From contig NZ_JASGKT010000002.1 in the NCBI RefSeq assembly GCF_047600445.1, forward strand, positions 2,728,001 to 2,792,000: DNA of 64,000 nt, in the 5' to 3' direction. The position numbers and the translations under genes were made by a program. Below, one piece after another: positions 30,657 through 38,932 of this stretch (within the stretch, counting starts at the first letter, position 1; each line of letters begins with the position of its first letter). The DNA is from Piscinibacter sp047600445 (GTDB lineage: Bacteria > Pseudomonadota > Gammaproteobacteria > Burkholderiales > Burkholderiaceae_C). Below the pieces are notes generated by a model that worked only from the letters and a program-made list of their open reading frames with translations, had not been told where the DNA came from and made no database searches.

Positions 30657-33112
30657 AGAAGATGAAACTCGTCGTCGTCGGCAACGGCATGGCCGGCATC
30701 CGCGCGGTCGAGGAGCTGCTGCAGCTCGCACCCGACCTGTACGACATCACCGTCTTCGGGGCCGAGCCGCACCCGAACTACAACCGCATCCTGCTGTCGC
30801 CGGTGCTGGCCGGCGAGCAGACCCTCGAGCAGATCGTGCTCAACCCGCTGGCCTGGTACGACGAGCACGGCATCACGCTGCACCTCGGCAGCCGGGTCAC
30901 CGAGGTCGACCGCGTGCGCCGCGTCGTGCGCGCCCGCGGCGCCGACGGCGGCGTCGTCGAGGCCGGCTACGACCGCCTGCTGCTGGCCACCGGCTCCCGG
31001 CCCTTCATGCTGCCGGTGCCCGGGGCCGAGCTGCCCGGCGTGATCGCCTACCGCGACATCGCCGACACGCAGGCGATGATCGAGGCGGCGAAGGCCTACC
31101 GGCACGCGGTGGTGATCGGCGGCGGCCTGCTCGGGCTGGAGGCGGCCAACGGCCTCGCGCTGCGCGGCATGGACGTGACCGTCGTGCACGCCAGCGCCTG
31201 GCTGATGGAGCGCCAGCTCGACTCGGTCGCCGCCGGGCTGCTGCGCCGCTCGCTGGCCGCGCGCGGGCTGAAGTTCGAACTCGAGGCGCAGACGCAGGCC
31301 CTGCTGGGCGCCGCCGGCGACGGCGCGCCGCAGCGGGTGCGCGCGATCCGCTTCCAGGACGGCCGCGAGCTGCCCGCCGACCTGGTGGTGATGGCCGTCG
31401 GCATCCGCCCCGACATCGCGCTGGCGCGGCAGGCGCGGCTGCACTGCGAGCGCGGCATCGTCGTCAACGACACCTTGCAGACCGTGACCGACCCGCGCGT
31501 CTACGCGGTGGGCGAGTGCGCGCAGCACCGCGGCGTCGCCTACGGCCTGGTGGCGCCGCTGTTCGAGCAGGGCAAGGTGGTGGCCAACCACCTGGCGCAA
31601 TTCGGCATCGGGCGCTACCAGGGCTCGGTCATCTCGACCAAGCTGAAGGTCACCGGCATCGACCTGTTCTCGGCCGGTGACTTCATGGGCGGCGGCGACA
31701 GCGAGGAGATCGTGCTCAGCGACCCGGTCGGCGGCGTCTACAAGAAGCTGGTGATCCGCGGCGACCGGCTGGTCGGCGCCTGCCTGTACGGCGACACCGT
31801 CGACGGAAGCTGGTACTTCAAGCTGCTGCGCGAGGGCCGCAGCGTCGCCGACATCCGCGACAAGCTGATGTTCGGCGAATCGAACATCGGCGACACCGGC
31901 CACGAGGGCCACGACAAGGCCGCCGCGATGCCCGACGAGGCCGAGGTCTGCGGCTGCAACGGCGTGAGCAAGGGCACGATCTGCAAGGCGATCCGCGACA
32001 AGGGCCTGTTCACGATCGAGGAGGTGCGCAAGCACACCAAGGCCAGCGCGAGCTGCGGCTCGTGCACCGGCCTGGTCGAGCAGTTGCTGATGTTCGCCGC
32101 CGGCGGCGACTACTCGGCCACGCCCCAGCGCAAGGCGCTGTGCGGCTGCACCGACGCCAGCCACCAGGACGTGCGCGACGCGATCCGCGAACAGCGGCTG
32201 CTGACGCACGCCGAGGTGTACCGCCAGCTCGGCTGGCGCACGCCCGACGGCTGCGCGAGCTGCCGACCGGCGATCAACTACTACCTGATCAGCACCTGGC
32301 CCCAGGAGGCCCGGGACGACCCGCAGAGCCGCTTCATCAACGAGCGCAGCCACGCCAACATCCAGAAGGACGGCACCTACTCGGTGGTGCCGCGCATGTG
32401 GGGCGGCACGACCACGCCGGCGGCGCTGCGCCGCATCGCCGACGTGGCCGAGAAGTACAAGGTGCCCACCGTCAAGGTGACCGGCGGCCAGCGCATCGAC
32501 CTGCTGGGCGTGCGCAAGGAAGACCTGCAGGCCGTCTGGGCCGAGCTGGACATGCCCAGCGGCTTCGCCTACGGCAAGTCCACGCGCACCGTGAAGACCT
32601 GCGTCGGCAGCGAGTGGTGCCGCTTCGGCACGCAGGACAGCACCAACATGGGCATCGCGCTGGAGAAGGCGCTGTGGGCGATGTACTCGCCGCATAAGGT
32701 CAAGCTGGCCGTCAGCGGCTGCCCGCGCAACTGCGCGGAAGCCGGCATCAAGGACGTGGGCGTGATCGGCGTCGATTCGGGCTGGGAGATCTACGTCGGC
32801 GGCAACGGCGGCATCAAGACCGAGGTGGCGCAGTTCCTCGTCAAGGTGAAGACCGCCGAGGAGGTGCTGGAGTACGCCGGCGCCTTCCTCGAGCTGTACC
32901 GCGGCGAGGGCTGGTACCTGGAGCGCACGGTGCACTACATCGCGCGCGTCGGGCTGGACCACGTGAAGAAGCGCATCGTCGACGACGCCGCGGGCCGCCG
33001 CGCGCTGTGGGAGCGGCTGCAGCTCGCGCTGGACGGCCAGCCCGACCCCTGGCTCGCCTCGACGCAGGCCCAGGTCGATCTGCGGCAGTTCGCGCCGCTG
33101 CCCGTGTCGTGA
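30653..33112 (+). CDS. nirB: Assimilatory nitrite reductase large subunit
   Basis: An 819-residue NAD(P)H-nitrite reductase. Order: FAD pyridine-nucleotide oxidoreductase domain (GNGMAGIRAVEELL and GGGLLGLEAANGLAL), BFD-like [2Fe-2S] domain(s) with C-x-C near CGCNGVSKGTI and CGSC, then the siroheme/[4Fe-4S] sulfite/nitrite reductase domain with TCVGSEWCRFGTQDS and SGCPRNCAEAG. It reduces nitrite to ammonium in the cytosol using six electrons. It overlaps nrtD by 4 bases and precedes nirD. Siroheme supply would come from the SUMT encoded at the operon end. Confidence 0.96.
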   Translation: MKKMKLVVVGNGMAGIRAVEELLQLAPDLYDITVFGAEPHPNYNRILLSPVLAGEQTLEQIVLNPLAWYDEHGITLHLGSRVTEVDRVRRVVRARGADGGVVEAGYDRLLLATGSRPFMLPVPGAELPGVIAYRDIADTQAMIEAAKAYRHAVVIGGGLLGLEAANGLALRGMDVTVVHASAWLMERQLDSVAAGLLRRSLAARGLKFELEAQTQALLGAAGDGAPQRVRAIRFQDGRELPADLVVMAVGIRPDIALARQARLHCERGIVVNDTLQTVTDPRVYAVGECAQHRGVAYGLVAPLFEQGKVVANHLAQFGIGRYQGSVISTKLKVTGIDLFSAGDFMGGGDSEEIVLSDPVGGVYKKLVIRGDRLVGACLYGDTVDGSWYFKLLREGRSVADIRDKLMFGESNIGDTGHEGHDKAAAMPDEAEVCGCNGVSKGTICKAIRDKGLFTIEEVRKHTKASASCGSCTGLVEQLLMFAAGGDYSATPQRKALCGCTDASHQDVRDAIREQRLLTHAEVYRQLGWRTPDGCASCRPAINYYLISTWPQEARDDPQSRFINERSHANIQKDGTYSVVPRMWGGTTTPAALRRIADVAEKYKVPTVKVTGGQRIDLLGVRKEDLQAVWAELDMPSGFAYGKSTRTVKTCVGSEWCRFGTQDSTNMGIALEKALWAMYSPHKVKLAVSGCPRNCAEAGIKDVGVIGVDSGWEIYVGGNGGIKTEVAQFLVKVKTAEEVLEYAGAFLELYRGEGWYLERTVHYIARVGLDHVKKRIVDDAAGRRALWERLQLALDGQPDPWLASTQAQVDLRQFAPLPVS

Positions 33113-33126
33113 AGGAGCCGCGCAAG

Positions 33127-33510
33127 ATGATGGCCGACTGGACCCCGATCTGCCGCCTCGACGACATTCCCCGCCTCGGCGCGCGCCGCGTGGCGCGCGC
33201 CGCCGGGCTGGACGTGGCCGTGTTCCGCACCGCCGCCGACGAGGTGTTCGCGCTGCTGGACCGCTGCCCGCACAAGGGCGGCCCGCTGTCGCAGGGCATC
33301 GTCTTCGGCGCGCAGGTCGCCTGCCCGCTGCACAACTGGATGATCGCGCTGGCCGACGGCCGCGCCGCGGCGCCCGACGAGGGCTGCACGCCGCGCTTCG
33401 CGGTCAAGGTCGAAGGCGGCGTGGTGCACCTGGACGCGCACGAGCTGGCCTCGCACGCCACCGAGCTGCGGCGCCCCGCGGCCGGCCCCTGCGCCGCCGG
33501 GAGGGCTTGA
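33127..33510 (+). CDS. nirD: Nitrite reductase small subunit (Rieske-like)
   Basis: A 127-residue NirD-type Rieske protein. Cluster ligands are C-P-H in DRCPHKGGPLSQG and C-P-L-H in ACPLHNWMIAL. AAGGAG at 33,112-33,117 is well placed for the ATG at 33,127; a second ATG follows at once at 33,130. NirD partners NirB in NAD(P)H-dependent nitrite reduction. It lies between nirB and nasA with 14- and 7-base gaps. Confidence 0.92.
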   Translation: MMADWTPICRLDDIPRLGARRVARAAGLDVAVFRTAADEVFALLDRCPHKGGPLSQGIVFGAQVACPLHNWMIALADGRAAAPDEGCTPRFAVKVEGGVVHLDAHELASHATELRRPAAGPCAAGRA

Positions 33511-33517
33511 GGGCGCG

Positions 33518-36358
33518 ATGGCCGAGACCCGCTCGACCTGCCCGTACTGCGGCGTCGGCTGCGGCGTCGTGATCGAGAGCGAGGGCGAACGCATCACCGG
33601 CGTGCGCGGCGACCCCGATCACCCGGCCAACGCCGGCCGCCTGTGCACCAAGGGCTCGACGCTGCACCTGACGGCCGCGCCCGAGGTCACGGCGCAGGCG
33701 CGGCTGCTGTTCCCGCAGCGGCGGCCGGCGCGCGGCGCCGAGCCGCAGCGCATCGCCTGGGACGCGGCGCTCGACGAAGCGGCCGGGCGCTTCGCCGCCG
33801 TCGTGCGCGAACACGGGCCCGACGCCGTGGGCTTCTACCTCTCGGGCCAGTTGCTCACCGAGGACTACTACGTCTTCAACAAGCTCGCCAAGGGGCTGCT
33901 GGGCACCAACAACCTCGACACTAACTCGCGGCTGTGCATGAGCAGCGCGGTCGCCGGCTACAAGGCCACGCTGGGCGCCGACGCGCCGCCGGCCTGCTAC
34001 GAGGACATCGCCCGCGCGCACTGCCTGTTCATCGCCGGCAGCAACACCGCCTGGGCCCACCCCATCCTGTTCCGCCGCATCGAGGACGCGCGGCGCGCCA
34101 ACCCGGCGCTGAAAATCGTCGTCGTCGACCCGCGCCGCACCGACACCTGCGAGATCGCCGACCTGCACCTGGCCATCCAGCCCGGCACCGACGTGCTGCT
34201 GTTCCACGGCATGCTGCACCTGATGCTGTGGGAGGGCTGGACGCGGCCCGACTACATCGCCGCGCACACGCACGGCTTCGACGCGCTGAAGGCCGTCGTG
34301 CGCGACTGCACGCCCGCGCGCGTGGCGCAGGCCTGCGGCATCGCGCAGGCCGAGCTGCTGCACGCCGCGCGCCTGTTCGCGACCTCGCCGGCCACGCTGA
34401 GCCTGTACTGCATGGGGCTGAACCAGTCGTCCAGCGGCACCGACAAGAACACGGCGCTGATCAACCTGCACCTGGCCACCGCGCAGATCGGGCGGCCCGG
34501 CGCGGGGCCGTTCTCGCTGACCGGCCAGCCCAACGCGATGGGCGGGCGCGAGGTGGGCGGCCTGGCCAACCTGCTGCCGGCGCACCGCGAGCTGGCCGAC
34601 CCGCGGCACCGCGCCGAGGTCGCCGCGCTGTGGGGTGTGCCCGACGTGCCGGCGCGGCCGGGCAAGAGCGCCGTCGAGATGTTCCGCGCCGCGGCCGACG
34701 GCGAGATCAAGGCGCTGTGGATCGCCTGCACCAACCCGGCCCAGTCGCTGCCCGACCAGGCGACGGTGCGCCGCGCGCTGCAACGCGCCGAGTTCGTCGT
34801 CGTGCAGGAAGCCTTCGCGAGCACCGCCACCTGCGCTTTTGCCGACCTGCTGCTGCCGGCCGCCACCTGGGGCGAGAAGAACGGCACCGTGACCAACAGC
34901 GAGCGCCGCATCTCGCGCGTGCGCCCCGCCGTGCCGGCGCCGGGCGAGGCGCGCGCCGACTGGCGCATCGCACGCGACCTGGGGCGCCGGCTCGAAGCGC
35001 GGCTGGGGTCGCGCCGCGGCGACGGCGGCACGCTGTTCCCCTACGCCGACGCGGAATCGGTGTGGAACGAACACCGCGAGACCACGCGCGGGCGCGACCT
35101 GGACATCACCGGCCTGAGCTACGCGCGGCTCGAGCAGGCGCCGCAGCAATGGCCGCTGCCCGAAGGCGCGACGCGCGGCCGCGCGCGGCTGTACGAAGAC
35201 GGCCGCTTCGCCACGCCCGACGGCCGCGCGCGCTTCGTCGCGGCGCCGTACCGGCCGGTGGCCGAAGAACGCGACGCGCGCTTCCCGTTCGCGCTGCTGA
35301 CCGGCCGGCTGCGCGACCAGTGGCACGGCATGAGCCGCACCGGCACGCTGGGCCGGCTGTTCGGCCACGCGCCGGAGCCGGTGGTGCAGATGCACCCGCG
35401 GGACATCGCGCGCCGCGGCTGGCGCGAAGGCGAGCTGGTGCGCGTCACGTCGCGGCGCGGCAGCGTCGTGCTGCCGCTGGCGGCCGGCGCCGAGCTGGGC
35501 CCCTGCCAGGTCTTCGTCGCGATGCACTGGGGCGCCGAGGTGCTGGCCGGCCGCGGCCCGGACGGCGAGCCGGGCGCCGGCGTCAACGCGCTGACGACGC
35601 CGGTGTGCTGCCCCATCTCGCACCAGCCCGAACTGAAGCACGCGGCGGTGCGCGTCGAGCGCGCCGAACTGCCCTGGCCGCTGCTGGCGATGGCCTGGCT
35701 GCCGCCCGGCGAGGCGCTGGCGCTGCGCGAGCGGCTGCGCCGGCTGGCCGAGGCGCTGCCGTTCGCGAGCTGCGTGCCCTTCGCCGCCGGCGGCGCCTTG
35801 CAGCAGGCCGCCGACGCGCCGGCCGGCGTGATGCTGCGCGCCGCCGCGGCCGAGGCGCCGCCCGACGCGCTGCTGGCGCAGATCGAGTCGCTGCTGGGCC
35901 TGGACGGCGCCGACACGCTGCGCTACGCCGACCCGCGCCGCGGCCAGCGCCGCGCGGTGCGGCTGCGGCGCGACGGCGTCCACGCGCACGTCACCGGGCT
36001 GCTGCTGGCCGGCGACACGCGCGCCGAAGGCTGGATACGCGCGCTGCTGCAAGACCAGTTGCCGGCGCAGGCCTTCGGCGCGCGGCTGCTGTCGCCGCAG
36101 CCCGATGCGCCGGCCGGCATCGCGGCGCGCGGCAGGACGGTGTGCAGTTGCTTCGGCGTCGGCGAAGCGGCGATCGCCGAACGGCTGGCGCACTGCGCCG
36201 GCGACGACGCCGCGCGCCTGGCCGCGCTGCAACGCACGCTGCGCTGCGGCACGAACTGCGGCTCCTGCCTGCCCGAGCTGCGGCGCATGGTGCGCGCGGC
36301 GGCGCCGGCCGAAGCCATCGCCGAGTCCACGACCACGACCATCACCCTCGAACCATGA
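33518..36358 (+). CDS. nasA: Assimilatory nitrate reductase catalytic subunit
   Basis: A 946-residue bis-MGD molybdoenzyme of the NasA type. N-terminal [4Fe-4S] ligands: C-P-Y-C-G-V-G-C-G and a fourth cysteine in LCTKG. Molybdopterin-domain motifs include TNSRLCMSSAVAGYK, MGLNQSSSGTDKNTALINLHLATAQIGRPG, FADLLLPAATWGEKNGTVTNSERRIS and LTGRLRDQWHGMSRTG. The last ~60 residues add a BFD-like [2Fe-2S] domain (CSCFGVGE then CGTNCGSCLPEL), as in Klebsiella NasA, which suggests electron delivery to the cytosolic enzyme without a membrane subunit. A separate NasC-type reductase gene is not in the window. It overlaps cobA by 4 bases. Confidence 0.96.
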   Translation: MAETRSTCPYCGVGCGVVIESEGERITGVRGDPDHPANAGRLCTKGSTLHLTAAPEVTAQARLLFPQRRPARGAEPQRIAWDAALDEAAGRFAAVVREHGPDAVGFYLSGQLLTEDYYVFNKLAKGLLGTNNLDTNSRLCMSSAVAGYKATLGADAPPACYEDIARAHCLFIAGSNTAWAHPILFRRIEDARRANPALKIVVVDPRRTDTCEIADLHLAIQPGTDVLLFHGMLHLMLWEGWTRPDYIAAHTHGFDALKAVVRDCTPARVAQACGIAQAELLHAARLFATSPATLSLYCMGLNQSSSGTDKNTALINLHLATAQIGRPGAGPFSLTGQPNAMGGREVGGLANLLPAHRELADPRHRAEVAALWGVPDVPARPGKSAVEMFRAAADGEIKALWIACTNPAQSLPDQATVRRALQRAEFVVVQEAFASTATCAFADLLLPAATWGEKNGTVTNSERRISRVRPAVPAPGEARADWRIARDLGRRLEARLGSRRGDGGTLFPYADAESVWNEHRETTRGRDLDITGLSYARLEQAPQQWPLPEGATRGRARLYEDGRFATPDGRARFVAAPYRPVAEERDARFPFALLTGRLRDQWHGMSRTGTLGRLFGHAPEPVVQMHPRDIARRGWREGELVRVTSRRGSVVLPLAAGAELGPCQVFVAMHWGAEVLAGRGPDGEPGAGVNALTTPVCCPISHQPELKHAAVRVERAELPWPLLAMAWLPPGEALALRERLRRLAEALPFASCVPFAAGGALQQAADAPAGVMLRAAAAEAPPDALLAQIESLLGLDGADTLRYADPRRGQRRAVRLRRDGVHAHVTGLLLAGDTRAEGWIRALLQDQLPAQAFGARLLSPQPDAPAGIAARGRTVCSCFGVGEAAIAERLAHCAGDDAARLAALQRTLRCGTNCGSCLPELRRMVRAAAPAEAIAESTTTTITLEP

Positions 36359-37137
36359 CACAAGGCCACTGCACGCTGGTCGGCGCCGGCCCGGGCGACC
36401 CCGAGCTGCTCACGCTCAAGGCCGTCAAGGCCATCGCCGCGGCCAGCGTGCTGCTGGTGGATGATCTGGTGGACGAGGGCGTGCTCGTGCACGCCCGGCC
36501 CGGCGCGCGCATCGTGCGCGTCGGCAAGCGCGGCGGCTGCCGCAGCACGCCGCAGGCCTTCATCGAGGCGCTGATGATCGCGGCCGCGCGCGCGGGCGAA
36601 CACGTCGTGCGACTCAAGGGCGGTGACCCCTTCGTGTTCGGCCGCGGCGGCGAGGAGGTGGAGCGCCTGCGCGCCGCCGGCATCGCCTGCAACGTGGTCA
36701 GCGGCATCACCGCCGCGCTGTCGGCCGCCAGCGCGCTGGGCGTGCCGCTGACGCACCGCGACCATGCGCAGGGCGTGATGCTGGTCACCGGCCACGCCAA
36801 GGCCGGCAGCGGCGCGGCGCACGACCCCACCGACTGGCGCGCGCTGGCCGCCGCCGCGCACGCGGCGCGGCTCACGCTGGTGATCTACATGGGCGTGGCC
36901 GGCGCGGCGCACATCCAGCGGCAGTTGCTGGCCGGCGGCCTGCCGCCCGACACCCCGGCGGCCGTGGTGCAGCACGCCAGCCTGCCGCGGCAGCGGCAAC
37001 TGCTGAGCACGCTGCGCACCCTGGCCGACGACCTCGCCGCGGCCGGCCTGGGCAGCCCGGCCGTGATCGTGCTGGGCGACGTGCTGCGGGGGCTGGCGGC
37101 GGCCGGCGCGGCGCCGAGGGCCGCGTCCGGCGGGTGA
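36355..37137 (+). CDS. cobA: Uroporphyrinogen-III C-methyltransferase (SUMT), nitrate-assimilation copy
   Basis: A 260-residue SUMT, second copy in the window. Motifs CTLVGAGPGDPELLTLKAV, VRLKGGDPFVFGRGGEEVERL, SGITAALSAASALGVPLTHRDH and LVIYMGVAGAAHIQ are intact. It starts inside the nasA stop (ATGA overlap), so it is the last coupled gene of the nrtABD-nirBD-nasA-cobA operon and presumably supplies precorrin-2 for the siroheme of NirB. No CysG-type dehydrogenase/chelatase domain is fused. Confidence 0.94.
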   Translation: MTQGHCTLVGAGPGDPELLTLKAVKAIAAASVLLVDDLVDEGVLVHARPGARIVRVGKRGGCRSTPQAFIEALMIAAARAGEHVVRLKGGDPFVFGRGGEEVERLRAAGIACNVVSGITAALSAASALGVPLTHRDHAQGVMLVTGHAKAGSGAAHDPTDWRALAAAAHAARLTLVIYMGVAGAAHIQRQLLAGGLPPDTPAAVVQHASLPRQRQLLSTLRTLADDLAAAGLGSPAVIVLGDVLRGLAAAGAAPRAASGG

Positions 37138-37159
37138 CCCTCGCGCGCCTGGGCCGCGC

Positions 37160-37398
37160 TCAGGTCCGCGAGGATGGGCCATAGAGCGGCTGCCGCACCG
37201 GCGCCGATCCACCTGTTGCGCTTCGGCAAGCACTGCTTCGGCATCGAACTGCACGATGGCGTTGAGCCCCGGGTTGAGGCCCCGCACACGATCGACGAAG
37301 TAGCGCGCCACCTCGACCGCGCCGTGCTCGCGGGCATTCACGCGAACGGCGCATTCGCGCGCGGTCCAGCGATGCATCGGTTGCGGCATGGCCGTCAC
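37160..37398 (-). pseudogene. Truncated amidase-signature gene at island edge
   Basis: The first ~67 codons from 37,398 read as a normal amidase-family N-terminus (WTARECAVRVNAREHGAVEVARY, LNPGLNAIVQFD, AEAQQVDRR). A frame change then gives APVRQPLYGP, the PLxG-V/P element that precedes the catalytic lysine in amidases, before homology stops near 37,160, 23 bases from the cobA stop. The catalytic Lys and Ser-cis-Ser part (over 350 residues) is missing. It starts 7 bases after the preceding amidohydrolase gene, so it was the last gene of the leftward operon and was cut when the present junction formed. Confidence 0.7.
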
Positions 37399-37405
37399 GG
37401 CGGCT

Positions 37406-38932
37406 TCACGGCAACCGCGCCTCGAACGTGTCGGCCGGAATCGGCAACGCCAGCGAGCGGCGGTAGATGGCCTCGACTGCGGCGATCACCGGCGCTGCAT
37501 CGGCCTCGGCCTCGGCATAGCGCCCGGCCAGGCCGTGGAACTCGGTGGCGATCTCTTCCAGCAGCGCGGCCTCGTCGATGCGCGTGAGCCGGCCAGCCTG
37601 CATCGCCACCTGACCGTCGACCATCGAGAAATCGACCCCCGCGCCCCGCTCGGCATAGACCAGTTGGCGCAGCGGATCGTTGAGCGGGGTGAAGCTCACG
37701 CTGTCGAGCCGGTAGCCCACCAGATCGGCGCGCGCGCCCACCTTCAGGCTGCCCAGCGTGTCGCCGAAGCCCAGCGCCCGCCCGCCGGCGAGCGTGCCGG
37801 CCTGCCAGGCCTCGCGCGCCGAGAGCCAGCGTGCGCCAGCGTGGCCTCGCAGCTTGGACAGGCCGGCGGCCGTGCCCACCACCTGCAGCATGTTGGTGGT
37901 GACCGTGGAGCACGAGCCATCGGAACCCAGGCTCACGTTGACGCCCGCATCCAGCAGTTCTCGCACCGGCTGCACGCCCGAACCCAGCAGCAGATTGCTC
38001 CAGGGGTTGTGCTGAGCCGTGGCGCCCGTCTCCGCGAGCGCCGCGATCTCGCGCGGATTGAGCCACACGGCGTGGATCAGGCTGGTGGCGGGCTTCAGGA
38101 AGCCGATCTTCGCCAGGTGCTCGACGATGGGCGTGCCGTAGAACTGCAATCCGGTGACCACCTGCATGCGCGTCTCCTGCACATGGGTGATGACGGGCAG
38201 CGCCAGTTCGTCGGCCAGGCCGCGCAGGCGCATCAGGAAACCATCGCTGCAACGCTGCGGCGCCGAGGCCGATACCAGCACGCCGACGCGCCGCTCGCGG
38301 GGGTTGCGGCCCGGCGCGAGGCTGCGCATCAGCGCGACGAACTCATCGGCGCCCGGACGCGGCGCGGCACGCAGGCTTTCGGCCAGCGGCGCCGGCAGCA
38401 ACTGGTCGACGAAGGGAAAGTTGTCGACCATCGGCTTGTCCATCATCGCGAAGCCGAGCAGCGCGCGCACGCCGCTGTCGTCGTAGGCCTGCAGCACGGC
38501 GTCGACCAGCTCGCGATCGATGGCGGCACCCAGCGCCAGGTCGTCGACCAGCGTGGTGCAGCCGGTGCGCAGCGCCTCGATGGCGCCGATCTGCGCACGC
38601 AGGTAAGCCTGGCGGGGTGTCAGCTTCAGCGGCATGCGGCCGCGCACCAGGTGTTGCCACAGTTCCAGCGGGAGGTTCTCGGTGCGCCCTCGCTGGAAGT
38701 GCTCGTGCGAATGCTGGTGGCCGTTGATCAGGCCGGGCGCCAGCAGTCGCCGGGGCAGCTCGATGGTCCGCGCCGCCTGCGCAACCGTGCCGGCGGGTTC
38801 GATCGCGCGGATGACACCTGCGTCGATCAGCACGTCGAGCGGACGGCCATCGAAGGCCAGTTCGTCGCCCAGCAGGGCGCATGCGCCGCGCAGCAGCGTG
38901 GCGCCGTTGGAAGCGTTCGTCGAGTCGGTCAT
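37406..38932 (-). CDS. Amidohydrolase (deaminase/chlorohydrolase, AtzB/TrzN-like)
   Basis: A 508-residue metal-dependent hydrolase of the amidohydrolase superfamily. The first metal site is NGHQHSHEHF (near 78), the third histidine region is PVITHVQE, then IHAVWLNPREIAAL and the metal aspartate in LGSDGSCSTVTT. The family includes deaminases and dechlorinases of N-heterocycles (guanine, cytosine, s-triazines). It overlaps the upstream amidohydrolase by 4 bases, so both are translated together, perhaps as sequential steps or as a hetero-oligomer. Exact substrate unknown. Confidence 0.85.
   Translation of the reverse strand: MTDSTNASNGATLLRGACALLGDELAFDGRPLDVLIDAGVIRAIEPAGTVAQAARTIELPRRLLAPGLINGHQHSHEHFQRGRTENLPLELWQHLVRGRMPLKLTPRQAYLRAQIGAIEALRTGCTTLVDDLALGAAIDRELVDAVLQAYDDSGVRALLGFAMMDKPMVDNFPFVDQLLPAPLAESLRAAPRPGADEFVALMRSLAPGRNPRERRVGVLVSASAPQRCSDGFLMRLRGLADELALPVITHVQETRMQVVTGLQFYGTPIVEHLAKIGFLKPATSLIHAVWLNPREIAALAETGATAQHNPWSNLLLGSGVQPVRELLDAGVNVSLGSDGSCSTVTTNMLQVVGTAAGLSKLRGHAGARWLSAREAWQAGTLAGGRALGFGDTLGSLKVGARADLVGYRLDSVSFTPLNDPLRQLVYAERGAGVDFSMVDGQVAMQAGRLTRIDEAALLEEIATEFHGLAGRYAEAEADAAPVIAAVEAIYRRSLALPIPADTFEARLP

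Noticed and set aside
35923..37159. Continuation of the amidase frame leftward through cobA and nasA
   Set aside because: Homology to amidases stops by about 37,160; beyond this it is only the reverse strand of cobA and nasA.
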